A stretch of DNA of 64,000 nucleotides from Lotus japonicus (GCF_012489685.1 NC_080042.1:73832566-73896565); one strand, 5' to 3'; counted from the stretch's first letter, positions 1-12,910 are shown. Notes: a model not told the origin generated them from the letters alone. Made by a program: numbers and translations.

Positions 1-1738
1 GGATACAACACCTTTACTGTAGTACAGCCTGGTCTTTGGGGAAGGGGTAGTAAATGATTCTACCTCTTTAGTACTCTTCAAAGCAATTCAGAATTTTGAA
101 ACCTTCTGAATAGTAATTTTCCACTCCAACTCTGCTCAAAGTTTGCATCTCTAGCTTAGTCTTGGAGGTTGTTCAAACTTCAATGATCACTGGATCAAAG
201 TGATTGTTTATGCTAGTTCATCACTGATCAATTTACTCGTGTTATAGTATAGTTTACTCAAATCACAAATTCCTTGATAAAAAACTACACGTAAGTGATG
301 AGAAAGAAACATAAAAACATAAACATAACGGCCTCCGTTATGCTGTTATTACCCATTGTTGTGAGTTTACAAAATTGATAATTATTGTGACTATTATAAA
401 TTTATAGAGTTGACAATAAAAGTTATATAATTGCAAACCACTAAAGACCAAAACTGAAAAATAGTTTTAATTTTTAAATTTTTTAAAAAATAAAACAAAA
501 AACCACCCTGAATGGTATTAAGGTTTTTACATCAACTTGTTTTCAAAAAAAAAATCCTACTTTTTTAATTTTTGAAAAAAAAAATTCAGTACAATTAAAA
601 GTTTTTTTGTTCTCTACTTTTTATTTTCAGCATGTTATTTGATTTTCTCAATAATGATACAATTATATATTGCCAATATTTTTTTTGTCTTTTTGATTTC
701 TAGAGTTATTTTTAATTTAATATTTTCAAACAGATTTACTAAAATTTTCATTTTAAAAAATATGAACATAATCAAACACATAATTTTTCCTCTCACTGCA
801 TTGGATTACTACGTGCAGCTTGAACATCAAATAGCGATGTCTTAGAAATTGATTTTGAAATAATTCGATGATTTTTTTGGTTACAGGTACATAAATAGTT
901 TGATGATTTACTTGTGAAAATACTTATTGCACATGTAATTATATTATTTATTCTGGCGTGGATCATAATTGAGAAAAATATTTGAAAAAGCATTTTAACC
1001 ATTAGCTATTAACTCTGGTTATAGGACCTATTGTAATGATAGTTAGAATTTAAGGATTAATTAAGATGAAAATATAGTTAATGATATCTTTTTGCAAAAC
1101 TCATAAATTAAGGGAATTAGTTTTAATGTTATCCTTTTTAATTTTAGTGCTATCCCTCCTTTTCATATTTTTTTTCCCAAACACACCCTTTTACATTTCA
1201 CGTACTTTTTTTTTTTACATCGGAAAATTAACATTCAACGTACTTGTATGTGCGGTACAAAAATCACGCTTAAGTTTGCGGAAGCCATCTTCATTTTTGT
1301 GCGACTTGCAATTTTATATTCTTCACTTTAAAGTGCGGAACGACAAAATAATCGTTTTCCGCACTTACAAGTGTATGTTTTATACTTTATTCTTAAAAAA
1401 TCTATAAAATAAATGGCTAGCCGCACCATACTATTGTGAAAAAGATGGTCTCATCAACCAATCTCTTACAAACCACATAGAATGAAAACATTTCTCAGTT
1501 ATCAACCAAAAAATCAATGGGAGAAATAAAAGATACACAATTTTATTTATGGATAATTAATTTTTCATTCTACACTTATAAGTGTGGATAAAAAAAAAAA
1601 TTCACAACACTTTAGTGTGCGGAACATAACAAAGTGAAAATGTAATTCCGCATTTACAAGACACCAAAAAGTAATTCGGCAGATTTTTTTGGTACAGTTT
1701 GTGAGAGAAAAAAGAAAGGAAAACGGGAAAACCCCGGA
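1..1738. other. Intergenic, AT-rich, no gene recognised
   Basis: No convincing coding region is seen. Short open frames here are low-complexity and T/A-rich. From about 1255 to 1660 there is a cluster of short palindromes built on CACTT..AAGTG and GCGGAA strings, including an inverted repeat at 1331-1366 (arms AAGTGCGGAA-CGA and TCGTTTTCCGCACTT). This looks like debris of an inverted-repeat element, but I could not find its ends. Confidence 0.5.
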
Positions 1739-2324
1739 CTAAGGTCTCACAGATGAGACACGCATGACATCAGCCAATAACAAAAGACTCATTCCTTCCA
1801 GAGGCTTCTCAAGAATCACTAGATTGCTATCTTGCTGCACACCAAACTTTGCTAAGAAGTCGGCACAAGCGTTCCCCTCCTTGAGAACATGATAAACATC
1901 CACTCGCCAAGCACGACCTAGCAAGTCCTTAATATCCCAAATGATGGAAGCATATAAATGCCTCGGAGAAGGAACATAATGCACCAAGGTATTGCATCTA
2001 AGGAATCCGATTGACACTCCACAATGCGAGCACCACATTCCCAAGCCAAACACAAACCATGATAAATTCCAAGCAGCTCAAGAAGCAGAATGTTTGGGTC
2101 ATTTCGGTAGCCATAAAAACCACTGAGCCATTGGCCAAGCTGCTACGAAAACATCCTCCAAAACAACCTCTATGAGGATTACCTCTCACGCTGCTATCCA
2201 CGTTAATCACTAAGTTGTCCGATCCACGAGTAGCCCAACAAACCAGTCTAGGAGGAGTTTGAGAAACACTAGAAGACTCCCCAAAACAGCGCCATAACTC
2301 AGAAGCCATTGGACTCCATAACAT
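1739..2324 (-). pseudogene. LINE-type RNase H domain remnant
   Basis: Two overlapping minus-strand frames (2324 to 1998, then 2053 to 1739) together resemble the plant RNase H-like domain found at the end of LINE polyproteins and in stand-alone plant RNase H-family proteins. The first frame has the NVDSSVRGNP segment with the first catalytic Asp and the glycine-rich strand. The second ends with the HVLKEGNACADFLAKFG segment, which carries the conserved His and the last Asp. The switch of frame around 2000-2050 and the lack of any upstream reverse transcriptase mark it as a broken fragment. It lies about 400 bp upstream of TRM1 on the opposite strand. Family assignment rests on motif recognition only. 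Confidence 0.65.
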
Positions 2325-2728
2325 GAGAACTGAGCATGCGATTCTCCGTGCAGAAAATGCATCTCATTCGCCAAATCTACCATAACGTTGCTACCGTAAT
2401 TTTTCCAAAATTAATTCCGCATTTTGTATGTACAGAATGCCAGCTAGAATGTAAACAACGACAATGATATTTTCAATTTAGAGATGACGTGAAAAATGCA
2501 TACGTGCGACATTAAAACCAATTCTCTACAAATTTATGGTGACTTCATGCATTTTCCTCAATTTAATATTTCAGGTAATTAAGAAATAATAAAAAAATTC
2601 GATTGAACTCAGAATCGCAATTTAGGGTTTAAGAGGAAAAAAAAAACCAGGCCAAAGACAAGTTGAAAAACTAGTGGTAGGGTTTTCAGTTACCTTGTTT
2701 GAAAGAGCCATGTATAAAACCGGTGTGT
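2325..2728. other. TRM1 upstream region and 5' leader
   Basis: AT-rich spacer between the RNase H relic and TRM1. An out-of-frame ATG at 2710 opens a 12-codon upstream reading frame that ends at 2746-2748, overlapping the first TRM1 ATG. No clear TATA box was identified. Confidence 0.4.
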
Positions 2729-5700
2729 ATGTTGGTTACAGGGCATAGTGCTTCGAAACTGCTACTGAAGCTTGTTGCAGCAAGGACAATCGGAACGAAC
2801 CCTAATCCTCTCTTCAAATCGTGCTCTTTCTTCTGTACCAGAACGGAGGAGGAGAAGGAGAAGACCCTGAATTTGTTTTTGCATGATATAGGCACAAAAA
2901 TGTCTATGGATCTCAATGATTTTAAGATCATTAAGGAAGGTGAAGCTGAGATTCTTATGCATGCTGAGAATGAAGTATTCTATAACAAAGCTCAGGTACA
3001 AAAAAAATCAATTTTTTACTATGTTTTTTCCGTTTTGAAATCAGGGTTGCGAAGAAAAATCAATTTTTTTTCAATCTGAGTTTTGGTTCATGGTAGAAAA
3101 AGTTAGCTGGCCAAGAAAAATTAAATTTTGAATAGTGGGGTGGTCAGAACTTTTGTAAATTGTCTTTGATAGGGTTTATTGTTGATTGTTTATGCTTGTC
3201 TGTTGAATTATGCAGGCCTTGTATTTATCAGGTTGATATCAGTATGTTTCCGGTTAATGTAGTTTCGGGGTTTATTTTCTTGGCTGTGTAAGATAGACTG
3301 ATCCCATTTTCCTTTTATTAGGTTAATAACAGGGATATGTCAATTGCTGTTTTGAGAACTTTTATATCGAAACGGAAGCAAGAGCATGAAGCAAATTTGT
3401 CCAAGAGATCGAAAAAGACACAAAAACCATCTGAAAATGGTTCTTCTGAATTAGTTACGGAGGAAGTATTTCACGAAGCTGCACCAGAAGATCATAAGTC
3501 TAATGGGGAATGTGAAATCAAGGAAGAGATATCTCCAGAAGAACCATGCAGTGAAACGGATGGATCAGTTAAGATAACTGAAGAATGTAGAAGTGGAGAA
3601 GAACAAATTGATCTTTTGGAAGGAAAAGGACGGAAGGAGCTGAAGCCACCAATAGTTCTTGAGGTTTTCCATGCTTTTTAGCTTTCATTAGCATAACTCT
3701 TTAATGTCATGAAGGCATCACTATCACCATTGTCCTTCCATATCGGATATAAATATTTTTCTTTGCAATTCAAATCCAGTTCCGGTATCACATGTATGAT
3801 TGCTCTTTTACTTTCCTGCATACAGGCCTTGTCTGCTTCTGGGTTAAGGGCTCTCAGATATGCTCGGGAAATAGAAGGGATTGGTCAGGTTGTTGCCCTG
3901 GACAATGATGCAGGTGCTTCAAGGATTTTTCAGTTTATATTGTCTTCAAATTTTGTTCTGTGGTTTTAAAACATAAAAAACTCTGCACCTTTGTGGTTTG
4001 TCTACTCTTAGGATACTTATAGTTGCTACCTTTTGTTTGAGATTAGTGCTTATTCTTTGTTTATAAGCATATGAGTCTGCATACATAGTACTGATTTTTG
4101 CTTCTGGCAGCTTCTGTCGAAGCTTGCAGAAGGAACATCAAATTCAATGGTTCAGTTGCAGTCTCAAAAGTGGAGTCTCATCTTGCTGATGCTCGTGTAT
4201 ACATGCTAACCCACCCTAATGAGTTTGATGTGGTAAGTAGATGCCACTGTTATGCACTTGTATTCACCTCTTAGTCTAAGCAACATACATTTTTCATTGT
4301 CTTCACATGTTTTGTTTTTCAGGTTGATCTTGATCCTTATGGTTCTCCTTCTGTGTTTCTGGATTCGGCAGTTCAATCTGTTGCTGATGGAGGCATGCTT
4401 ATGTGTACTGCAACAGATATGGCTGTACTCTGTGGGGGAAATGGGGAGGTCTGCTATTCAAAGTAATGCTCTTATTCACTATGAACTTTCATTCCACAAT
4501 TATTTATTCGGTGCACTGAACTTCTTACAACTGATATTCATACTAGATATGGATCATATGCCCTGAAAGGGCAATATTGCCATGAAATGGCCTTGAGGAT
4601 CCTTCTTGCTTCCATTGAGGTATGTATATACTTTTGAAGCTCTTTTCCATCGAATGAGATATCATTAAATTAGTTTCAATTGATAGAAATCAAGATTTAG
4701 TTGGATTGTCATATTAGAAATTGGGAGGCCTATACTCAACCACAAAAGCTAGCTCAAGAGTTGAGGTTTGCACTACCCTTATAAAGCTTATCTTGGCTCT
4801 ATCTCTAGCCAATGTGGGACTTCTAACACACCCCCTCACGTCCAGGATTGAACAGACTGGAACGTGGGATCAACAACGGGTGGCCCAAATATGGGTGATC
4901 TCCACAACAAATGGATCTAGGATAGGCTCTGATACCATAATAGGAAAACCAGAGAAAGAGAAAAAGATTTGCATATGAAATATTCACTATGAATTGTTAA
5001 CCGATACAATGAGGATTGAATCCTTATATAGGATTGAAGAAGCTTGCTCTACAAGCTAAACTAACAGCTAAGCTAACTCTAACTGAATGGTAACAACCTC
5101 TAACAGAATTGACAGCTGTTCCTCTAACAGAATTGACAGCTGTTCAAAACAGAATTAACAACTGTGTCCAGCTGGCATTCCAGCTGGCACACACACACTA
5201 AGCATAACCAATATTTTCATATCACCTATATACTCTAATAGTTTCCTTGTACATAGTTATATAAATATTTTGAAATTCCACATTGTTATTGGGTTATGTG
5301 TTCTTTGGTATCTAGCAACTTTTATGCCGATATCATGATTTTTTTTAGAGAATGTCTGGAACAAATAGTAGTAGTTCCTTTTCCTACACAATGTGTAGTG
5401 GATGTTGCTATAATTGTTGCATTTTCATTTTGCATCTCATTGTCTGTTGTCGTCTTGTATCGTAGAAGTTTCTGAAAGGGAGAATTCCAAAAAAGTGAAC
5501 ATAGGTTCTAATATTTTTATGATATGTTAATTCCATCAATAAAACAGGTGACCGATATATACCTTGCAAGAATATTAATATTTATGGGAGGTTCCAAGAG
5601 ATTTAGTGCTTAAGTGATCACTTAGAAATCAAGGAGTGTCATTGATTGGAAAATCATTAGTTTGGATTGGAATTGTATACATGCATATGTATATCGAACT

Positions 5701-8119
5701 ATGAGGCTGTTTGGATCTTGATTTTTCCAATCAACTGATGTAACTTCTCATGTAATAACTTGTCAGTTTGACAAATCACAAAATATGGAACATATATGTT
5801 GTTTTGTTCTATTCTATTCCTGTTGCTTGTGTTAGGTATGTACCACTAGCTATGTAATAGCTTGATTGAGAGTATTTGCGCAGACTAGTCATGTCGGTAA
5901 TGGAAAACTTTGGAATTGTTTGATTGTCAGTCACTGCACCACTTTTCAGACAAGGTGATTTTTTGTGAAATAAACCTAGTAGAGGGGATTTAAGCGCACA
6001 TCAGTTTTTAAGCAATAGCCAACAGTTTCTAGTGCAAACTGTATATAAAGACAAAATACCCTGTACTTCCTGGATAAATGTCAGGTTGCATTAGATACTC
6101 TGGCAGCACCTTTATTTGTTAATACCTAAGCTTTGTCTTCTCATGTTATTTGGATGCCAAGGTTGATGTTAAATAACAAAAAACATAATGACCCAAATAT
6201 GTTGTGTTAAATTTTGGACCAATTGAATATCTATAAATTTTTCAATAAATATAATGTTTGACTCTTCATATAATGCAGAGTCATGCTAATCGTTACAAGC
6301 GGCATATTGTTCCTGTGCTATCTGTTCGAATGGACTTCTATATTCGTGTTTTTGTTCGTATATACACGTAAGTCTTAGTTTCTCTGTCATGTATTTTAGA
6401 AAATATTGTGTGTTTATGTCTTTATGAAATATTGATTCCATAGCATTTCGTCATTTTATTTGCTTCCAACTGAAGGATGAATTCCTTGGTTGCAGGTCTG
6501 CTAATGCTATGAAAAGCACTCCCTTGAAGCTTTCATATGTTTATCAGTGCACTGGTTGTGATTCTTTCCACCTACAGCCCCTAGGAAGGAGCATTTCCAA
6601 GGTGTGTGTATATGTTGTTGTTTGTTTTATAAGCTCCATATCAACAACACAGTACATTTAAATTCATATTTGTTTGTATATATTAGAAAGAAGCCAATTA
6701 GAAGACCAAATAACCCATTCTGATGATCCACTATATTCTACATTGGTTTGGGGGTTTGGGTTTTATGCTCTTTGGCGTTGCATATACCAAAGGGCTATTA
6801 TGTTGTGCTCCTTGAAGCCTGCATGGCCATTTATGTGAAGTGCTTTATTTTTATTGACTAGTCTTGAATGGGGAACTTATTTTCTTTTTTACTTTCTTCA
6901 GAATACTAGCGTCAGACATTTGCCTGCATATGGTCCTGTTGTTCCTCAAGAGTGCAATGATTGTGGGAAAAAGTTCAATATGGGTGGCCCTATATGGTCT
7001 GCTCCTATACACGACCAAGAGTGGGTTGCTTCTATTCTAGCAGATGTGAAACGAATGAAGGACAGCTACCCCGCATATGATCGCATATCAGCTGTGTTGA
7101 CTACAATATCAGAGGTATGTTTTCATCATTCATGTCTAGTTTTTAACACGACACACATCACATTTATGGTATGATTCAAATGTGTAGTGTTCTGGCATCC
7201 AATCTTCTAATATTCAATGGATTTATTCTTTGCAGGAATTGCCAGATGTTCCTCTGTTTTTAAGTCTGCACAGCCTCTGTTCAACCCTTAAATGCACTTC
7301 TCCATCAGCAATTATTTTTCGTTCGGCTGTGATCAATGCAGGATATCGTATATCTGGAACTCATGTTTGTCCACTGGGGCTTAAATCAGACGCACCCATG
7401 GATGTTATTTGGGATATAATGCGCTGCTGGGTAAGTGGTTCAATGCTGGTCCTCAGTTGATTAAGACTAGTTCATTTATATGTTTGTTTTGTTGGTTTCT
7501 GCGGAATTGATATTTTTTTTTTTGGTGTTTTTGTGCCTATTTTTTGGGGCGGGCGGGTGTTGTCAATTCAATAATGCTTGAGTAGTCTGGGGAATAAAAC
7601 AATAAGTTATTTGTATTTTTATTCTGTTCACATATTTCACAGGTAAAAAATCATCCTGTAAAAGCTCAGCCAGCAGATAAATCAGGAAGTGTCATACTTG
7701 CAAAGGAACCTGTTCTGCAGGTATATTTTGCCATTCAACTTTTATTCTCATGCAAAATTCAGGGTTATTCCCCCTTCTCCTTAATCTATGCAAATTTTGG
7801 ATTCTACTTTAAGAAGCACGTGCATGAAGTTTTCACAGATTTGTGGTGGGAGAGGTAGAGTAGTAATGGTGGCTAAAAGCTTTGTTGTTTGCGTTCTTTT
7901 TAGGCTAATTTTGCTAGAGCGGTAGCATCTCTTAGCAAGGCACAAGCTAAGAAAGTTGCCCGGTTTTTGCCAAATCCTGAAAAACACTGGGGGCCAAAAG
8001 TAAGGGCTGGACGTCAGATTACTAGTAAGCATGTCTCTCTCTTGGGTGAAGCCGCAATTAATGGAGTTCTCAACCAGAAAGATAATGAAGAACCTGAAAG
8101 TAAGAGGCAGAAGAAGTGA
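2729..8119 (+). CDS. TRM1: tRNA (guanine(26)-N2)-dimethyltransferase, 12 exons
   Basis: Twelve GT-AG exons join in frame to 642 codons plus TGA: 2729-2995, 3322-3663, 3826-3913, 4111-4232, 4323-4462, 4547-4619, 6279-6367, 6496-6601, 6902-7114, 7236-7430, 7643-7720, 7904-8119. The product methylates G26 of tRNAs twice using S-adenosylmethionine. Visible family hallmarks are the [12 protein letters not shown] block (from residue 90), the SAM-binding [15 protein letters not shown] segment (from 204), the catalytic VDLDPYGSP motif (from 274) and a four-Cys zinc site (C392, C395, C427, C430), ending in a basic tail. Residues 1-57 are rich in Ser, Leu, Lys and Arg with few acids until about 45, like an organelle presequence. 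In-frame Met58 and Met60 (ATGs at 2900 and 2906) precede the conserved [11 protein letters not shown] start, so a shorter nuclear/cytosolic form is plausible. Intron 6 (1,659 bp) holds an LTR-derived insertion. Family assignment is very secure; the exact first Met is less so. Confidence 0.95.
4712..4828 (-). repeat. Short LTR/TRIM-like repeat in TRM1 intron 6
   Basis: The segment begins TATTAGAAATTGGGAGG and ends CCAATGTGGGACTTCTAACA, so its termini are inverted (TTAGAA / TTCTAA) and, read on the minus strand, it runs from TGTTAGAAG to the mirrored end, like a small LTR. I recognise this type of sequence as a frequent dispersed repeat in dicot and legume genomes, but assign no family name. 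No flanking duplication was found. Confidence 0.45.
4925..5245 (-). mobile_element. Copia-type LTR fragment with PBS in TRM1 intron 6
   Basis: On the minus strand, an LTR-like stretch (TATA-like CCTATATAAGG near 5020) is followed at once by TGGTATCAGAGCC (complement of 4925-4937). That is the primer binding site matching the 3' end of plant initiator tRNA-Met used by many copia elements. The right border is not resolved, and no second LTR or coding region was found. It is therefore a solo LTR plus start of internal sequence, running into the short repeat at 4712-4828. It lies antisense inside TRM1 intron 6. Confidence 0.55.
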
Positions 8120-9066
8120 TGACAATATCATCTTATCTCATAATTGAGGTTCTTGAAATTATTTCTCATCAATTTAGTGACCCTGAAATTCTATTTTTTC
8201 GTTACTAAAGGAAGTCCATTTGTTTCCATTAAATTTTGCAGCGAGCTAAGATCTAGATAATGTGCCTTGTTTTCTTGCTAACATTTATGCGAAATGCTGT
8301 GGCAAGAATAAGGCACTTTGTTTTTTCTTTGAAAAATGTATTTGTAGAATAATAAGTTTTTTCAAGTGATTTTTTATTTTGTATTTGATATTAAGTTCCA
8401 AGTTTTGACTTACATCATGGGAACCATGTTTTTCAGCATAGTATGATTGTGGATATTAAAGGAAATTACTAAAATTTTGGCCGTCATGTTTAGCTCTCAC
8501 TCAGTCACTCTTACACGAAGCTCTTGAAGTCTTGTCTTGATTTCACCATTTATGTGGCCTGCTCCTTTTTTTTCGAGGTTATGTTTCTTTTTAAGGTTTG
8601 CTGAGTGGACCCTCTATATATGCAAAATAAAATATAGTCACCTAATGGATGCTAGCAATTCAGCCCAATAGTCTAATGTTGTGCACGGAATAAATAACTG
8701 GTATCTAATTTTGCGTTAACGAAGTATTGTGGCTATTTTTTATCCATTTATCGTCATTTTAAACTAAATTTTATTCAGAATAGATGTTTGCCTGTCTGAA
8801 ATTCTCTGGATAGTTATGTCTCTCAGAATGCTTAAGCAGCTTTATGGAGTAATCTTTAGGACTTAGTTTGGAAAAATTAAGGGTTGGACTTGGTTGTGCC
8901 ATTGATTTTCTGGTCAGAAATGTCGCTACCTATGCCAATACGGTGTGGGTTGAAGAAGGTCCCTCGAGTCTTTTATCTTTTTTTCGTTCATATGTTTTGG
9001 CCACTAAGACAGTTTGAGTTTTGAATGAAATGTATACCTTGGAAAAAAGAGATTACTAGTCTATTA
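8120..9066. other. TRM1 3' UTR and intergenic sequence
   Basis: AT-rich with no recognisable gene. The first few hundred bases probably form the TRM1 3' UTR. AATAAA-like strings occur (for example near 8626) but none can be assigned as the poly(A) signal. Confidence 0.4.
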
Positions 9067-9380
9067 CTCCCTCCGTTCCTGATCTTTTGTTGTTTAAGGT
9101 TATGCACATTGTTTAAGAGTGTAATTATTGATATATTTTTTGACATAAACACCCCTATTGAATGTTGAGTTAAAGTGAAGAAAGAGAATGATAGTTATTG
9201 GCTAATAAACTTGTTATGATTTTGATTGATGAAAATAAAAGGTGGTAGGTGAGAGATATAATATTAAATGAGGGTATTCATGGAATAAATTGAGAAAAAA
9301 TGCATTGGATTTGTAAAACAACAAAAGTTTCGGAATTTTGACCAAAAGTAAAAACAACAAAAGATCAGGAACGGAGGGAG
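9067..9380. mobile_element. Stowaway MITE
   Basis: A 314-bp element with perfect terminal inverted repeats starting CTCCCTCCGTTCCTGATC and ending in the reverse complement, flanked by TA on both sides (9065-9066 and 9381-9382). CTCCCTCCGT termini with a TA target duplication define Stowaway MITEs of the Tc1/mariner superfamily. No coding capacity is expected. Confidence 0.93.
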
Positions 9381-10975
9381 TATTACATATGTTGCTGGTG
9401 TCATTGCATTGCACCAATAAGAAAATCATTAGCTCTCTAGTCTCTATATGCTGGATTCATTACTAGATTCATTTTCATATGGTTAAAACTTAGAAGCACT
9501 TGGCAATTATTCTTGTTGTAGATTTAGTGGTGTTTGTTTTACTACTCAATCCAGTTAGTACATGTTTGAAAGCATCATATACACTAAGCGGTTATACAAA
9601 CATGGCCTTAAAGATTTCAAGAGGGAACAGATCCTTCTCTCTTTTTTATTAGCTTATGAATAGATCTGTCTACAACTGCAGCAATAGGACAGAAACACAA
9701 CATCAATAGCTGGTCCAGTTACAGCCTTTTCCAATGTGTCCCTCTTCATCCCAAGAAAATCACCCATAGTGTCGGTGGGGTGTAAATTAATAGCTCGTAG
9801 CACACTGCAATGAACTGTAACTGGTACAAATACCCCCCAAAACACAGACAAGATCACCAAAGTTAAACGGATTCACCACATGCAAACACCTAGTCACTAC
9901 TCAGTGACACAAATCCCAATAACAGTAATTTCCATTGCTAACTGACTCAGTTTGGTAAAGGTGGAAACACACAAGTAATTACAAAGTTGAAAGGCTCACA
10001 AGAATGGTGTCCACCCAATGGAACCAAATCACAGCTAGATCATGCACATGCAGTGACAATTTTCATGTAAAACCAACAATGCCAGGAACTTGCAGATCTC
10101 GTAAAGGACTTAGAATTGGCTATTGCAGCTGCACTACAATATATGTTTATCTAATCAAGTAAAAGTGAAGAAGATTAAGTAAAAGAAATTTTTTAGTCTT
10201 ATTTAGTTTCCTTTTAATTGAAATATATATATGGTATAAGAAGATGACTGTTGGCTATAGTAAAATTGAAGATATGCCAAAGTTAACTTTTAGAAATAGA
10301 TTCTCTAATCCAGACAACTGCACCATAACTAAAAGAATTTGGCTAAATTGAAAAATTTATTGTTCCAAATGAAAGGATACCAATATTTATTTCTTAAATC
10401 TAATTGTATATTGCTGTTGCTTTAGTAGATTCTACTTTTCCTCCATTTCCGGTAACTTGTAAATTTTCACTCAGTTTTTGTTTTTTGTCATCTATCCAAA
10501 AAGAGACAAGATTGCAGAACAGATAGGGCCATCATAGATTTTGATGTTTATAAATTCAAACTAACATCTGACGAAAAGGAAATTATTTGAGTGGCAGAAT
10601 TTTGGAATGAAAAATCAAATTAAACATCAGTACAAATTCGATTACAATTGATCATTACTCAATAGCAAATGAACCATACATTAATATTCTTTCTATAACA
10701 CATGCTACACATAAAACTCAGTGCTTCCAAATGACAAGGTCCTGCAGTGATCTCTACTCATCGAACAAGAATCACAAGGCAACAACGACCGACACCATTG
10801 TACTTTATTTTTTCTAAGCTCAAAGCATCAAGTTCAAAATAGAATTGCAGTTACCAATGCTGCAAATTTCAAGTGACACTAAAGGTGAGTTGAAAAGAAA
10901 TTTGACCAGAAAACTTGAGAAAAGTATAATATATAAATAAGTTCAGTGCTGTGTTTGCTGTTAACCAAGATTGAT
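9381..10975. other. Intergenic between TRM1 and RGP
   Basis: No gene recognised. A 68-codon minus-strand frame at 9654-9860 has no family resemblance that I can name. The part nearest 10975 probably contains the 3' UTR of the minus-strand RGP gene. Confidence 0.4.
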
Positions 10976-12910
10976 TTAGGCTTTGTCATTGGCCTCAGAT
11001 GCTCCAGCAGGGTTAAGCTGATCCCAAGCTTCAATCCAAGTGACCATGGCATCTGCAAGCTTGTCAAAGTAAGGATCTATCTTTGAAAGCTTTTCCTTGA
11101 CTTGCTTAGAGAGCTCAATGTAGCACTTTTGAACAGTGGTGCATTCTTTTGGAAGAACAACACTCTGGAAGAATGGGATGATGTCTTCCTGCCAGAAAAT
11201 GCCTTTGTACTCTTTCCTCAGGTTTACAAATGGGTTACTTGCCTTGCTGTGATAGATATAGGGAAGACCAGTCTTGATTCCAAGCCCCATATGATCACAG
11301 ATCACCTGAGCAAATCATCATGAAAATATCTCAGTTGTTAATTTATGCTAAATTATCCATTTAACTATGAGCTGTTTCTATAAGATTATCTTCATGTTAT
11401 ATATATCCTAATCCACAAGGGTAATAATAGAATGCATGTTCAGAAACACTTCTACAATTGATTTTGAAGCCGCAATCAGGTTTGGGGAGAAGCTTCTATG
11501 AGTAGCTTCTAGATAATTTTGATGAAAGAGAAGTTGATCCAAACATGTAGAAAGCAAAAAATGACCTTGCAGCACCACCCAGCCCACATATCATCATAGC
11601 GTCCAATTGGCTGACCATCTCCCATGAGACCGAAGTACATTGCTGGTCCAATCAGATCACGATCGAATGCCAAATTCATTCCACACATTGGAAATAAAGT
11701 GCCTTTTGGTATGGTCAGAACAGCATCCACATACCTGATGCACAATCAAGCACAATATTTATAATCCAAATCGCATATCTGCATGTTTGAAAATCATTCT
11801 AGAATTGATTCTATAGTTGTTATCAATTCTGAAAAGAAACTTCTGTTTCAGAATTGAATCTGAGGAAATTTGAACCAAACATGCTTTACATAGGCTAATA
11901 ACTTCAAATTTTTAATAATAGTTTCATGTGAGTGCTGCATACTAGTACATAGTACATACCTAGTGTTCCTCTCCAGAGGCTTCACAAGCTGTGTAGGAGC
12001 ATCATAGTCTGGGATGTTGAGCCAGAGTCCATGAGAAATAGCAGTTGGTGCACCTTCACGAAGACTAAAAGGGTATCCACGAACATAATCTGCACCTTCT
12101 CTGAAGGGATCATAGAGGGTATTGAAAAAGTAGGGAGTGGCAGGACAAAGAAGGTTCTTAATATGCTGCTCAAGTGCATTAATCGATTTTCCAGATGGGT
12201 CATTGGCAACCTAAGCCACAAAATATCAAATAAATATAAGTAATCCTAAAATGTAGAAACTAGCATTATGAATCAATGAAATTCTATAAATGCACAAATA
12301 TATGGTTAATAGATTCAATGAATAAAACCAATGTACACAGCTGACCTGGCTGCAGGGCAAATCTGAATTTCACCCATAAAGCAGAACAACAAAGACTAAT
12401 GATCATACTTAAACAGAACAACAAGACCCAAAATGTACAATGTACGGGAGAATATGCAAACAAAGTCACCACATTCATATGGAGGCATGAAAATGAATTC
12501 ATTCAGGTCAATAAACAATGAACAAACTCAAACCCCAGAAAAGGAAAATTAAAAAGAAAAAAAGGGTTGGGAAAAAAACTCACAAAACAGTCATCATCAA
12601 TGGTGAAGATATACTTCTTCTTAGACACCATGTAGCCAAAGCAGCGGCAAGCAGAGTCCTTGAATGAAATGCAAGAGGCTCTTGGACCCAGAAGCTTGTT
12701 AATGTCATTGCGGTTATACAGCTCATAATCAAAACCTGGAGGAACCTGAATGGTTTTGGAAGGGTCACCATCCTGAACAATGATCAAATGGTAAGGCTCA
12801 AAGAATGGCCTCCACATTTCAAGGAAATCAAGGTTCCTTATGGTGGGGATGACAATGTCAAGCTCATCTTTCAGTAGTGGTGTTGGTGCCACAGAAGCAG
12901 TGTTAGCCAT
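10976..12910 (-). CDS. RGP1: UDP-arabinopyranose mutase (reversibly glycosylated polypeptide)
   Basis: Four exons in transcript order, 12910-12584, 12210-11960, 11734-11566 and 11305-10976, give an in-frame 358-residue protein, the usual length for this family. It interconverts UDP-arabinopyranose and UDP-arabinofuranose at the cytosolic face of the Golgi, supplying arabinofuranose for cell-wall polymers. Visible features are the N-terminal [10 protein letters not shown] nucleotide-sugar-binding start, VQDGD near residue 45, the acidic IDDDC motif (Asp105-107), and the [21 protein letters not shown] block at 142-162. That block carries the conserved arginines known to be reversibly glycosylated or needed for mutase activity. 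The C-terminus is Ala/Glu/Asp-rich as in RGPs. The ATG at 12910 is followed by a variable Ala/Thr stretch typical of the family. There is no signal peptide. Which paralogue (RGP1, 2 or 3) it is cannot be decided here. Confidence 0.95.

Noticed and set aside
1081..1407. 108-codon plus-strand frame rich in Phe/Leu, possible membrane protein
   Set aside because: The composition follows from T-rich DNA, and the palindrome cluster runs through it, so it is probably not coding.
2699..2728. Upstream non-ATG start for TRM1
   Set aside because: The frame is open upstream but begins with TTG. The ATG at 2729 is the first in-frame ATG.
9654..9860. 68-codon minus-strand frame downstream of the Stowaway MITE
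   Set aside because: No recognisable domain, signal or conserved context; too short to call.
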